Part shown: piece by piece, positions 1 through 11,104 of the stretch
Numbering within the stretch: the first letter of the stretch is position 1
Layout: each line of letters starts with the position of its first letter
Assembly (NCBI GenBank): GCA_035582835.1
Contig: JAYKAV010003110.1
Coordinates: 2,350,498 to 2,414,497, forward strand
Source of the DNA: Phoebastria nigripes
Taxonomy: Eukaryota; Chordata; Aves; Procellariiformes; Diomedeidae
DNA length: 64,000 nt
Direction of reading: 5' to 3'
Notes under the pieces: model-generated
The model's database searches: none
What the model was told of the DNA's origin: nothing
The model's input: only the letters and a program-made list of their open reading frames with translations
Translations under genes and position numbers: made by a program

Positions 1-329
1 GCTTAGAGTTATATACATGCTTAAGTACTCTGTTGGGACTTAAATGATGTAGTTTTGGATAGCCTGATCTTGTTATTACTATTGTCACTAAATATATATA
101 AAATGAAAATACAAAGCCCTATCATTAATACCCGTGTTGCTCTACTCCTATTTGTTTCAGAATAATAAAGTTTTCCTCTTAGAAAAATTATTTACTTTAT
201 TCCTTTACCCACATCACAGTACACTGTATTAGTTCTTGATTTAAAATTTTCCTGAATACTCTCTGAAAATGAAAACCAAATGCATGCTATCTGTTTGTTC
301 CCTTGATTATTTATAACCTGAAAGAAACT
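1..329. other. AT-rich non-coding DNA
   Basis: No open frame, RNA gene or repeat that I recognise. The composition is AT-rich like most of the window. Confidence 0.6.
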
Positions 330-612
330 CAGAAGGTAGTGAAGCATGACCTTTCATTCCTGAGGCAATATTGGCTATNCTTCATCAAGCTGTGCTTTTC
401 TAAATGGTACCCATTTAATGTCCAAAAATGCTTTTTAAGATTCCCTGCTCCCAAAAGGCATCCAAACTAAATGGTCTATAATTTCCTGAAGTGTTCCCAG
501 AGTCTGTCTTCAGTAATGACATTATGTTGGCCATTTTCCAGCCATCAGGTCTTTTTCTGAATAGAATGACTTTGTAAAATGTCTGCAAAACTTGCAATAA
601 TAACATTCCTAC
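330..612 (-). mobile_element. Degenerate CR1/L3-type LINE fragment (reverse transcriptase N-terminal part)
   Basis: Read on the minus strand, this stretch encodes the remains of a non-LTR retrotransposon reverse transcriptase. Within about 606-415 the frame keeps a W-K-M-A-N-I segment followed by GNYRPFSL. These match the W..A.I.P(L/I)FKK...GNYRP(V/I)SL signature at the start of CR1/L3/L2-clade reverse transcriptases. The surrounding DNA words, such as the plus-strand 'ggccattttccagccatcagg' region at 528-550, are also typical of antisense CR1/L3. The fragment is heavily diverged, lacks the catalytic palm motifs and 3' end, and carries an ambiguous base at 379. It is an inactive fossil. The exact subfamily (old CR1 or L3) cannot be fixed by eye. 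Confidence 0.75.
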
Positions 613-2819
613 TTTTTAAAAGAAATATTGAATATTGGTAACTATTTATTAGTGGAATGCTGTTATTGAATGTCAATATATTATTATACCATATTATAGA
701 TTAATTATTAGTTTTCCATTCTCAAAACCAAATCCAGTCTATGTTTCATCTAGAAAATACTCACTTGAGGCATTTACTATAAATGCATATTTGAATTCTG
801 TACCTGGTTGCATATAGTTATTTATAGTAAATGTCCTTAAAATGATGTGTTGTTTTACAAATAGGAAGAGAGCTACACCTCTTTGTTTAATACATTGTCT
901 CATAAACTGAAATACAGTCTTCACAGAAAAGATTTAAAAAGGAAACTAGCAGAAAGTTAGAGCGATATCCTTCTATTTAAAATATAATTTCATTTCAAGT
1001 GCTTCAAAACTAAAATAAAAAAATAACCAGAAAAAAGTAGATGTAGGACATGTACAACAATATTGCATAAAAAGATGGGTATTAGGAATGCTTCTAGTAC
1101 CCTCGTAGGTGTCATGGCCTGTATGGTCTAGCTACAGGCCAATAACACAGACCCTGAAGTGTCATATTCTTTTCTAAATATGTTAAGTTTAGTAGTAGTA
1201 GTACTATCACTGATATTTCTCAGTACTGGATCATATGCCAGTGCAGGAGTTTAAGCCTAACTGTTCTACATCCATGTAATAAAACAGTGGTTACTGCCCC
1301 ACAGAACCTACATTTAAAATATTGGAAGAGAAAAAAATCTGGATACTGCAAAAAGAGGACGCAGGATAACAGTTAGATGTCAGTTGCTAGCAGTCGCTAT
1401 GAAACTACTGTTGAGGGCTCCTCATTAAGTCAATGTTAACTGACTGACCATACGCATACTCCTGTCTGCACCAAATGCAAGGTAAAATATGTTACGTGAA
1501 ACTGCTTTCCATGAAAATAAGGCCATGTGCACATATGGTCAATTACTACAGCTCAGTCGATGCTCAATACTTTGCTAAGAGGTGGTATTGCAAGACGTCT
1601 AAGCCTTGTGTTTTGGTTCGTAATTTTTGTGAGGTTTTTGGTGGTTTGTTCAATATATTGCTCCAGCACTTCATTTGCAATACAAATTTTTCATTTTAAA
1701 TAATTCATACTTAATTACAGTAGTTGTCAGTTTCTGTGGTCCTTTTCATTCTTGAAATGCTTTAGAAGCATTAATTCCCACAAAGTTTTGAGAAGCAATT
1801 AAGTATTAATGTTCCATTTTTACAAACAAAAACCAGAAAATACAGAGGTTGGGCAAACATTTCTGAATATCAACTGTAAAATTAGGCACTGACTAGATAG
1901 ATACATGATCTAATTTTCAGAGGCACTGAAGAAGACATTTACATATTCAGAATGGAAACTTTGTCCTAGTAGTTAAATTCATAAAGAATCTTAGATACCA
2001 TAATACTGAGCATTACAAGTTTTTAACTATCCAGGATCAAGGCACGGGAGGAGTTCATTAACTCAGAATAATGTTTACAGCAGGTGAGCATGAAGCTGCC
2101 TAAGCTAATACAAAGGAAAGACTGATTTCCAGATTCCAGCTGTATAAATAACCCTTTACAAACTTCCCTTCACGTGGGCTGAAGAACTCTGCATCCTTTC
2201 CTGGCATGAACTGCTTAAGTCATTTTTAGAGAAAAAGGAGATTGAGAGAACTGGGCACTGTGAGTATGATCATAAAATCTTGCCTCGAGCACTCACAAGA
2301 CTGGGGAAATTTTAGGACTGCTATTTAACAGCTCCAACAACCAATGAAAAATGTGTGTCCCAAGAAAAGATTTAAGCCAAACAGTGAGCTGTTGGGAGCT
2401 GTGCATTTGACCTTGCTTTTTCTCCCAGCCTGAGGAGAGAACTGAACCTAGGGGAAATGCTCTGATCACAAGAGTATGGTACAAAAAGCAGGTCGGTACA
2501 TGCCGTTATTTTTAATAAAACAAATGGCTAATGCTCAGTTTCACACAAAATCAATCTCCTAGATACACACTTCACATGCTCTGAGCACAGCTACTATTTC
2601 AGGCTTCTCAAAAGGCATAGGTGGGATGCACCCAGTTTCTTGATATGAACAAGGGAAAGTGGGTGTGAGGTGGGTGTTCTGCTGCTAAGCATTTGTGAAC
2701 ATGTGTGGAAAGAGATGTTTAAGTAGTGAGAATTTTAACTGGTAGTATCTCTGGCCTATGGGACTAAGTTGCAGCTTTGAAGATTTTGACAAGAGTGGTG
2801 TTGAGACTGTTATAAATGT
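613..2819. other. Unique non-coding DNA
   Basis: Open frames are all short (under 75 codons), with no recognisable domain and no strong splice context. No repeat family was recognised. Confidence 0.5.
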
Positions 2820-2870
2820 ATGCCCTAAGGGCATGTCTATAATGATAGACATTCAAGGGTTCACCTTGAA
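2820..2870. repeat. Three back-to-back perfect short inverted repeats
   Basis: Three perfect hairpins lie end to end. ATGCCC (2820-2825) pairs with GGGCAT (2829-2834). GTCTAT (2835-2840) pairs with ATAGAC (2845-2850). TTCAAGG (2852-2858) pairs with CCTTGAA (2864-2870). Loops are 3, 4 and 5 bases, and only one base separates the second and third stems. Nothing in the neighbourhood explains the arrangement. It could be chance, a cloverleaf-like RNA structure or a remnant of a structured repeat. Confidence 0.7.
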
Positions 2871-4019
2871 GTTATTCTCAAACATTTTGATCCCCATGAG
2901 CCAATATTTCTTTTTTGCATCATATATCTACGGGCTGTTTGGTGTAAACCAAAGCTGTTTGCATTGCATTTCTATTTCATGAGCATAGAGGAAAGATTTA
3001 TCCCAAGTTTCCTTGTGGGACACTGCTGTGAATCATCTGCCAGCCTTGTCTCTTCTTCTAGGCGAGCTTCCGTTTATAAATAGTAAAGAAAGGAAGGAGG
3101 TACAGAGAGAGCCAGAAGCAAAGAATAGCAAATTGCCGCATTCCTGGTGAGACTATACAAGTATCTTCCGATGCGAATTTCTGAGAAAGTGTAGAAAGAC
3201 ATGGCATAGTGAGTCTTGTCAGAGTGAGCTTCACACCCTGAAGCGTGGCAGAGTTTCCAGTACTGAGGTAGATGGCTGGTGATCATGTTTAAGTATTCAC
3301 AATTCCTAAAAATTTGTGGGTCCAGGATTGAAGGTGACTGTAAAATTGACCCCAGTGTAGGCATGACTGGAGTGAATTATCCGAAGCGACAAAGGGAAGT
3401 TGGGGCCAGAGCTAAAATCAGATGTTAAGATTTCTAGCTTCCTCCATCTGTAGCCCAGATCACTGCACCTTACCTCTCCAAAAAGCTAGATCAAAACATA
3501 AAAGTTCAGTCTTGCACTCAGTGTTTAAGAAAAAGCAAATAACAATGAAAGCTGAGGAATAACTGATGTGCAAATTAAGAGCCATTTATATACGTACTAT
3601 TAGCAAAGGATTACATGCGTCGATGAATCAGCGGTTTTAATCAGATGAAAATACTTTTGAGCACAGTTCCAGTGTGATGAATATGCTAGAGTTGTAGATC
3701 ACCAGGAAGAAGATTAATATTCTGTGTATAATTATACACATTTCTTCTCAATTCTTTTTTTGAAGACAGACAGCAAATAGGATTTAAAGCAACAGTCATT
3801 CACTTCACATGAGCACAAAGAAAATGTACAAGGAAGCATGCAACTGCCTGCCCCCCACCTGCCAGCTTCTAGCATCTCTCTAGAAGACATTTTCTACTTA
3901 GTTTCCTGTCAACTCCCATCTTGCTCCCCAGAGCCTGGTCTCATGGCGCCACTCAACATTCTTCTTCCATCCTTCTTCAGGCACGGAGAGATTCCTGGCC
4001 TGTGGCAGCATATGCAGAA
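2871..4019. other. Unique non-coding DNA
   Basis: A 96-codon open frame on the minus strand (3364-3074) has no domain I recognise and lies in DNA that otherwise looks non-coding. I do not call it a gene. No repeats were identified. Confidence 0.45.
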
Positions 4020-4765
4020 GTGCAGTGCTGGATAGTTACCCCTTGCTGGCAGTGTTCTTACACTCTGTCCCTGGGATGAGATGTCTCACTGTAACTGTGT
4101 GGTGACCCTTGACAATGGAAGTTTCTGTGGGTCCATTTGTAATGAGGCCTGCACTGGATGCATATGTTGAATATTTCATTTGCAGCCCTTCTGAGAGTAT
4201 GTCTGTGTTCAGAGTCTTTGATGCTTTCCTCTTTCTTCAGTGGGTGACACTGTACCTTCTTCTTGTGCATAACTACAAGCTGTCCATCTTTAGCCTTGCT
4301 TAAAGCATCTCTCAGCATTTTCCCTGGCTCACCTGCACACTAGCTTGCCAGAACAGGCAATGATCTCTGCATAGATGTAGCTGTTTTCAAATGTGTAGTC
4401 TCTTCGATCCAATTTCCATTTGGAAAGAAGCATATGAGCCTCCTCCTGGGATGAGAAGTTGTATTGTCCCTATCTCAGCTGATTGACACCAGTAAGATTA
4501 AACATTTGTGCTGTGTTGTTTTGCGTAGTGGCGCAGGACATCTGAGGTAGAGTGTGAAGTGCAGTTTGGACCAAGCTCGTGGTTTTGTAGGACAGGGTGA
4601 ACTTGGGCTTCTGTAGACCATCCAGATATCCATAATACTCTGCAGGTTGGGTGCTCTGAGGTTCCCCTCTTGCTATCAGTTGAAGAGTTCACAGTGCACC
4701 CTGAGGGACGGTTAGTGGCTAGGCGGTGTAGACAGTGAGTGAGGACACTCCCTGGGATGCTGATG
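4020..4765 (-). pseudogene. Possible decayed coding segment (unidentified protein)
   Basis: On the minus strand, a frame from about 4760 down to 4332 reads with protein-like composition. It includes EYYGYLDGLQKPKFTL at about 4639-4592 and a run containing YNFSSQEEAHMLLSKWK and YTFENSYIYAEIIACSGK. Three in-frame stops interrupt it: two TAGs and a TGA, each one transition away from CAG or CGA. The segment ends at a good splice-donor-like AG|GTGAGC at about 4332. Further on (about 4138-4050) another frame reads ITNGPTETSIVKGHHTVTV, ending PGTEC. I do not recognise the family. It could be a pseudogene exon pair, a relic of an unknown element or chance, since a stop-poor frame of this length is not rare. 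Confidence 0.25.
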
Positions 4766-7289
4766 CAAGATAACATAGATGTAGTTGTTTCTGCATCTGT
4801 GGGTCAATGGTCATTAATTTGCATTCATTGACTGCTTGATACTGTCAAAGGTCTACAACATAGCAATCTCAATAATGTAAGAACAGCAGCCAGTCCTATT
4901 TCAAAGAACTAATTGGATGACTCATCCTAAACATCAATTAGCATGATCAGGTCCTTAGTGATGATTTTTGAAGCGTTATTGTTAATTTTCTTGTTGGATT
5001 TTTTATAGCTGTCATCTGTTGCTATCAGACAGTGTTAATGTGATACACAGTGTGCTCTCTTTGTAGGAGCAAAATGAGAAAAACATTCCCGTACTGCACA
5101 CTGATAGCTACTAATTACCTTTGCTGGGGAGAACTCCATTCTGTGTTGAAGAAGTATTTAAATACATAAAGTGGCAGAAAATCATGTTAGGTAAAATTGG
5201 AATAAACTCCACAATTTCTAATAAAAGACCTGGCTTTTTTTGGAGTTGTACAGGTCACTGGACTGTAGTTGTTTGCCACAGTGCATCCTTGCATGCCAGT
5301 CATCCAGATGAGGAATCTTTTCAGAGAACAGCCCAACTCCCTCTGACATTAGAGGTACAATGGGAATGGGGTGCACACCGATTCCCAGTTCAGAAGCACT
5401 CTTTCCTTGCTGTTTGCTGAAGAATATAAATAGGCTAGATCCCTGCTGCAACTGTAGTGGGGGATCAAGATAGCTCAGCCACAAAGCATTCCTACTGATG
5501 GCAGCATTTTTTTGGACAGGAAAATTGATCCAAGCTGACAGCTGTGCTGGAATGGCTAGTCTGCATCTAAGTCGTTTAAGGCCAGTTTGGATATCTCACC
5601 CTGCACTGCAGCCCAGACATGGCATAGAGCAGTCCCTACGCAAAGAAGGGACACTTCAACTAAACAGTTATTGTGGGATTTTGTTATTGCAGCAGGACAT
5701 TAAGACGGTTTGGTTTAGAAGTTAGAAAAAATAAGGACAAGTATAAATAAAGGAACATACTCTGAACATGGACAGGGTCTTTTTGCTCATGCAGTACAAC
5801 GGGGCTGTAAAATGGCCCTGAAAACAATAGCTGAAATCACTATAGGTACTCCAAAACTTCTACACAAGCCACCTTGAGACAAGACAAGCTGCAGATTTTG
5901 CTGGCTCACTCTGAGAGCACAGAGGGACTGTGATCTGCACAGCAGCAACCCCCACAGAGGAGCTCAGCCAGCTCTTTTGTGGCCAGCTCATGAGGTAGTC
6001 ACAACCTGGAATGCAGGTCATGAGCATCTACAGATATTCAAATGTAGCCATCAGTGCCCAGAAGTGGCAGCATCTGAATGCTCATGGGTACTCAACATTA
6101 AGTGAATTGATAGTTTCCCTTTACTTTTTGCTGGTAATGGTCTACTTTATAGAAAATACACCCGCATGTGGCACTGTTGTTAGTACTTCCAGCAGTGAGA
6201 CAAAGAAAGGAGGACGTCTGGAGAGTGAGCTGCCCAGGGTCACTGTAATAAATCTGTGGTTCAGGAAGGGCTGCACAGCCTCTGTCCCTAGGTACCTGAA
6301 TTTGGACAAATTAAGGGGTTGGTATCCTTTTCTATTATCACCAACTTAATTATTAGAATTAATAAAAATGCTTTAGGATTTTTTTTTTACTCTCTCCCTC
6401 CAGTACATTTATATCTGCTGCTGGAGCAATGACTATGCCAGGCCTTTGCTTTACTCCTAGGCCCAGAGGAAGTTTTATGAAGAGGGACAGATAAGTCCGG
6501 GATTCATTACCTGAGAGCGGAAATTAATAAAAGGGGACAGATTAGAATATGTAAGAGGCAGAGACGACTGAGGAGGAACTTCTGTTCTCTGAGGCTATGT
6601 TTAAACTGCAAGATCTGGGAATACTTCTCCATCCTCTGATCCAGGTATGGGATATAAGTAGAAGCATACCTCTCTGGTGGAGACATGCCATCTTTGTCTG
6701 TCCTCTCTGCTCTATGTTGGTTTCCATGGAAAATGAAGCTTCACGTGAAGAGCAACAGTGCTGGTAGCATACTCTGTGGTCAGGTTCCTACATAGGCCAC
6801 AAAGGAGCAGGATCCTGATGCTTTTGGGGTTTTTTATACATATACATGCATAGAAAGAGAGAACCTACCAGCATCTGCTTATCTACTCACATTTTTTCTC
6901 TTGTGCCACATTTTGCCTCAAAAACAAGTGTGATGGCATAGAATAATTTTATTTTAAGACTGCGGTCATCTGTTTCTCACCGTCAGCTGGTGAGGGCAGA
7001 AGAGGCAGTAGCTATTACATCATCTAATGCTTGTCTGAGCATATGTGGTGTTTTTCTAGCACTTCTATATATGCCCCACCTTAAACAGGAGGGATGGAAA
7101 GTGCCTCCATCCAAATTAACTTGTAGGCGAAGACACCTTCCTAGAACATGAGAGGTGAACCTGTCAACTTGCTCACACCAAAGGGAGATGTTCACCCCTG
7201 GTAACCCACATGGCCCAGTGAGCACTCTCACTGCTAGACAGCTTGCTTGTATGAAATAGCACTTAAGCGCTTAATTCAGTGTGAGGGTT
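4766..7289. other. Unique non-coding DNA
   Basis: Several open frames of 60-112 codons occur (for example 6011-6349 plus and 6983-7231 minus). None has a recognisable domain, compositional coding signal or splice context. No transposable element was recognised. Confidence 0.45.
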
Positions 7290-7555
7290 TTGAGATGAAG
7301 CAGTTTTCTTCTGATCTGACAGATCAGAAATAGGTGCCTAAGCATTGAAGAACAGGGTCATTCTGTACTGGCTAGTTTGGGCATATCTCTCTTACCATCT
7401 GTTACAAAGCTCATTTTGAGATGAGTTTAGCCCAAAACGTGCTTAAAAGCTTGGCGCTGCAATAGCCACGTATCTGTGGTTTTAGCCTCTAAGCCAAAAT
7501 CCTCCTTTTTCATTGCCTAAATATGCTTAGTGCCTCTAAAAATCAGGTCACGTAC
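7290..7555. repeat. Sauropsid palindromic interspersed repeat, two arms
   Basis: The left arm contains 'aggtgcctaagca' (about 7332) and the right arm 'gcttagtgcctctaaaaatc' (about 7526). These are inverted versions of the 'gattttcaaaggcacttaagcacct' word common in old sauropsid interspersed repeats. The arms are diverged and separated by about 180 bases. The assignment rests on remembered repeat vocabulary, so the boundaries are approximate. Confidence 0.4.
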
Positions 7556-8165
7556 TAACTTCTTATATATGAATATGGCATCTGCAGCCTTTACCAACAA
7601 CAAGTTTCTATTTTCTTCCATCTCATTGATAAAGATATTGAATAGCACTGAACTAAGAATAGATCTATGTGGAACCCCGTTATATAATGATGCTCTCTGT
7701 GCAATTACTTTTTAGCTGTATCAGCCTTTTCACGCCAGTTAAAATATGCTACACAGATTTTACGTTGTGTCACTTTTAACCAGAAGGTCAGAGTACAAGG
7801 TAAAATATCTCAGCTCGGTTACATTAAGCAACTTCCTTTAGCAACAGAACCTTTTCATTTCATCAAAAGATGTAATCAGTTCTGTCACTAATTTTCCATG
7901 AAAACTTATTCACTGAAATGGATTATGCTACTGTCTTTATAAACTTACTGATTAGATCCCATTCTATTCTATATCCCAGTATTTTGTCTGGAATGAATAT
8001 AAGGTTACTAGACTTTTAGTTACTTTGGTAATGTTGTTTAGGCATTTAAAAAAAATGCCAATGTGTTAGATGTTTTCCAGACCACTGAAACTTTGACAGC
8101 ATTACACTATTTTTAAAAGATTGTTCCATGAGCAGTAGAAAGAATTAAACCTTATTTTCTTTGGA
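7556..8165 (-). mobile_element. Ancient CR1/L3-type LINE fragment, antisense
   Basis: The plus strand carries 'attgataaagatattgaata' followed by 'ggaaccccgtt'. This corresponds to the antisense CR1/L3 stretch reading 'cat(c)gataaagatattgaacaggac...ctggggaacaccac'. Further words continue the same collinear order: 'gattagatcccattctattct', 'tttgtctggaatgaatataaggttact' and 'gttttccagaccactgaaac' (antisense of the segment around the GNYRP region). The element is therefore minus strand, covers the middle of the reverse transcriptase and has no open frame. It is strongly decayed and clearly older than the copy at 33.2 kb. Confidence 0.7.
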
Positions 8166-8167
8166 GT

Positions 8168-8480
8168 TATATCTTCCACCCACTCACTGCTGTCATCTCA
8201 GTTCTCTCCATGTCTTCTAAATCTTTCCCAACGCAGTTCTGCCACATCATCCCCTCCATGTCTCTAGCTCTCCTCCATCATATCATCTAGCTCACCACAC
8301 CACTGCTGTGCACTCCTTCCAGTGTCTTTGATCTCTGATACCATTGCCCCTGTCCCCAGCTGCCTTCCATCTCCTGTATGTCCAGTACAACAAAAGCTCC
8401 ATGTTCTCCATGCTCTCTATATTCTTCTTTCCATGTTCTCTACCTCTGTATTTTGCCCTGCCAGCTCGGGAAGAGCCAGC
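8168..8480. repeat. Pyrimidine-rich low-complexity tract
   Basis: About 300 bases dominated by C and T on the plus strand, with recurring 'ctccatgt', 'tctcc', 'ttccat' and 'catc' words and few purine runs. It directly follows the LINE fragment. The open frames here simply reflect the biased composition. Confidence 0.5.
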
Positions 8481-9789
8481 ACATCTGGCACAGACATGCT
8501 GGCTAGCTGGCTAGTACATGTGTGATCACTGAATAAGCCGACTGCTGCTAAGCGTAACGGACAATGAATTCTCCTCTGTGGCATGAATAGTCTTTCTCTT
8601 CTACCCCCACAGTATTTTTTTTCCAATTAAATGTGGAGGAAACTAATTCTCTTTGCTACTTCTATGCCTCTGCTAAATGTGACTGCAACTAACCCAAAGG
8701 GTGAAAATTATTTGGGGGTGGGGGAAAAGGGTGGGGAAGGAAAGGAGAACTAATGGCCAGCTGAACGGGCAGCCACACAAACCGCATTATTTGTTAAGCC
8801 ACACACATGAATCAACCTTAGAATGCTTCTTTGGCCAATTGCTTTAAAACTCTGGGGTGCATATTATGCCATCCTTCAGATCTGAAAATGATTTAATGTC
8901 AGTGTTTACTGTAAACATTCCCTATCACTAGGAAAATAGGAGGTACTTTTTTATCACTGAGGTATCACTCAGTTTCTTTCCAGTTGCCAAAGAGAAGAAT
9001 TTATATTATGCATTGATATAAATTAATAATATGTTTTTACAATAATGGGTCTAATATAAACTTCAAATACAAAAGAGAAAACTGTAGCACGTATACTTCA
9101 TAACACAACCCTGAGATTAAGAGGGTCAGTATCAGTTCAGAGGCTTTTGCTGGAGACCTGTAAAAAGCACAAGCTATAACTTGTACTGCCAAAGAATGCT
9201 CTTGTTAACTTGACTCATGTGAAACCCCTTCAGTTTGCCAGTTTGCCAGAGCCCTGCACTGCCCCAGGCTAGGAAAGTGCACTTCACTTAATATACATAT
9301 AAAAATACTAAACAACATAAATTCTTCAGCAAGAGCTTGAAGCAGTATCTGTGCTACAATCACATATCACATTAACATTTGATGTTATTACTGCTTCGCA
9401 GGTGCAACAATCCTTGGTCCTTGCCCCTGTGGGAGAGCAGTGGTTGACTTCTATTTCTTTTTTTAACTGTTTACATTTTTACTTCAATCATAGTTTGTCT
9501 TATCTCTCCCTCTGCAGGAGGGCAATCATCAGTGAGATTTGCCGCGAATACATTGTGGCTGATGTATCTAATGGAACCTGCACTTATAGCCAGACCTGTC
9601 AATAACCCTAGCACCATTACAGTAGATAGCTTTTCACAAGATTGGCTTCTTCTTGCAAAGATTATTCAGTACCATATGCGCAAACAACAGCAGCCATTAT
9701 TGCCCTTTATTTCCCACCTCTCCTTTCCTTAGACTAGCACATCTCTTTATTATTATTTGACAGCAATGAAGAATAGCCCAATCTTTGCT
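8481..9789. other. Unique non-coding DNA
   Basis: Contains a short G/A-rich patch (8711-8752) and scattered AT-rich sequence. No gene, RNA or repeat family was recognised. Confidence 0.45.
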
Positions 9790-9935
9790 ATCATTTGGTA
9801 ACAACAATTCTTAGCACTTTTCATGTTCAAAGGGCTTTGCAGTCATTATCTAATTAATCTTCACAACAGCTCTATGAGGCTGATAAGAAAGGTTTAGCCT
9901 CATTTTATAGATGGGGAAACTGAAGCTGTGAGTTT
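9790..9935 (-). mobile_element. MIR-type SINE remnant, antisense
   Basis: The plus strand shows 'gggctttgcagtcattatct', then 'taatcttcacaacagctctatgagg', then 'cattttatagatggggaaactgaagctgtgag'. This is the reverse complement of the MIR 3' part, which reads 'cctcagtttcc.catctgtaaaatgg...cctcat.gggttgttgtgagga.ta...gcgctt'. Order and spacing agree with MIR. It is an old amniote-wide SINE copy with no present coding role. Confidence 0.8.
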
Positions 9936-10032
9936 AGCTGCTTGATTTTCAAAGGTGCTGTGCATTCTTGGCTCCCATTGAAGTTAATGAGAGCACAGAG
10001 GGAGCAACATCTCTGAAAATAAAGGAGCTTGT
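9936..10032. repeat. Sauropsid palindromic repeat copy
   Basis: Begins 'gattttcaaaggtgctgtgc', passes through the core 'ggctcccattgaagttaatgagagc' and ends 'agcaacatctctgaaaat'. The outer words are mutual inverted repeats around the near-palindromic core. This matches a widespread old sauropsid repeat ('ttttcaaaggtgctgagca...ctcccattgaagtcaatgggag...tgctcagcacctctgaaaat'). It lies immediately next to the MIR copy. Confidence 0.6.
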
Positions 10033-11052
10033 GCAAGCTTGCAGAGGAGGTTACTATCAGCATGCGGTGGGCATTCCTTGGTCCCGGACCTGTGCTCAGG
10101 CCATTTGGCCAGGCCTCCCTCAGATCTGGGTTGTCAGTGGCAAGCTGGCCATTACACCTTGGATATTCCCAGCTAGCTTTTCATTTAAATATTTCAGTGT
10201 CACGGGGGAATATTTCAGAAACTCTGCATTTGAAGTTTCACCCCAGGGGGATTTTATCTGATCTGTCCTCACTCTAGAAAAATGCCTTTAACCTGTTAAA
10301 AGATGTCACTGTGCAATGCAAGCAATAGGTTTCACATACATTGATTCACTTGCAGTTTTATGGCTACATTTAACAGAAATTGCACTTATTTTGAAATACT
10401 CCCTCAGCACTAAGGACCATAGACAGAATGCATTCACTAATGCTTCCCTAATTCATGGAGGTGGCTGCTTTACCAGTCACTGTCAGATCCTTAATCAGTG
10501 GAGTTGTAAAGCTTGTAGATATTCAGTAAAAGTGCTTAATAAAAATCATTTAATTCTAAATTACAAGAGTGCACTTAACCCTAAAGATATTAAAACTGAT
10601 TGTTTGACGCACTGCACTGAGTGGTAGAAATTTAAAAATAAAAGCTTTTTCACTTGCATCAAAGTGAATAAATCTTCTAGCCTTCATATCCTAGTGTCAT
10701 GATATTATGCTGTGATAAACTAAGCTATTTTAGAGTTTTAAGCTGTAAATACAAAGTACTTCAACCTGACTGGTGACAACAGGAGGAACTGAGTTTTGAA
10801 GAAAAGAGCCAGCGTTACAGCTGGCTTTCCTATTACACGGTTCTTGAAGGCCATCTGTCTCTGTTGGCGTACCTTCTGCAGTGGATTTATAAATCCATCC
10901 TACAGTCTGGCTGGTGGTGCAACATGGTGAAGTGCTGTAGTGGTTGTTAGATATTTTTGGTAATAAATTATAAACCATCTGTGTCTCCCCTTTGTAAAAT
11001 ATACCATAAAACATTTATATTCACCCCTATATGCATGGATCAGTCCCCCGAG
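10033..11052. other. Unique non-coding DNA
   Basis: Several overlapping open frames of 80-103 codons on the plus strand (9968-10627) show no recognisable domain. No repeats were recognised. Confidence 0.45.
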
Positions 11053-11104
11053 ACACGTGCGCGTGCACACACACACACATGCACGCACACGCGCACACAC
11101 ACAC
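11053..11104. repeat. (CA)n/(CG) microsatellite: 52-bp perfect purine-pyrimidine alternation
   Basis: Every base from 11053 to 11104 alternates purine and pyrimidine without a break. The tract mixes CA, CG and TG steps (ACACGTGCGCGTGCACAC at its start, later CACGCGCACAC). Such mixed GC/CA alternation is the classic Z-DNA-prone composition. CG steps are scarce elsewhere in this AT-rich neighbourhood. Confidence 0.9.

Noticed and set aside
6011..6349. 112-codon plus-strand frame
   Set aside because: No domain, no splice or promoter context; length is within chance for 64 kb.
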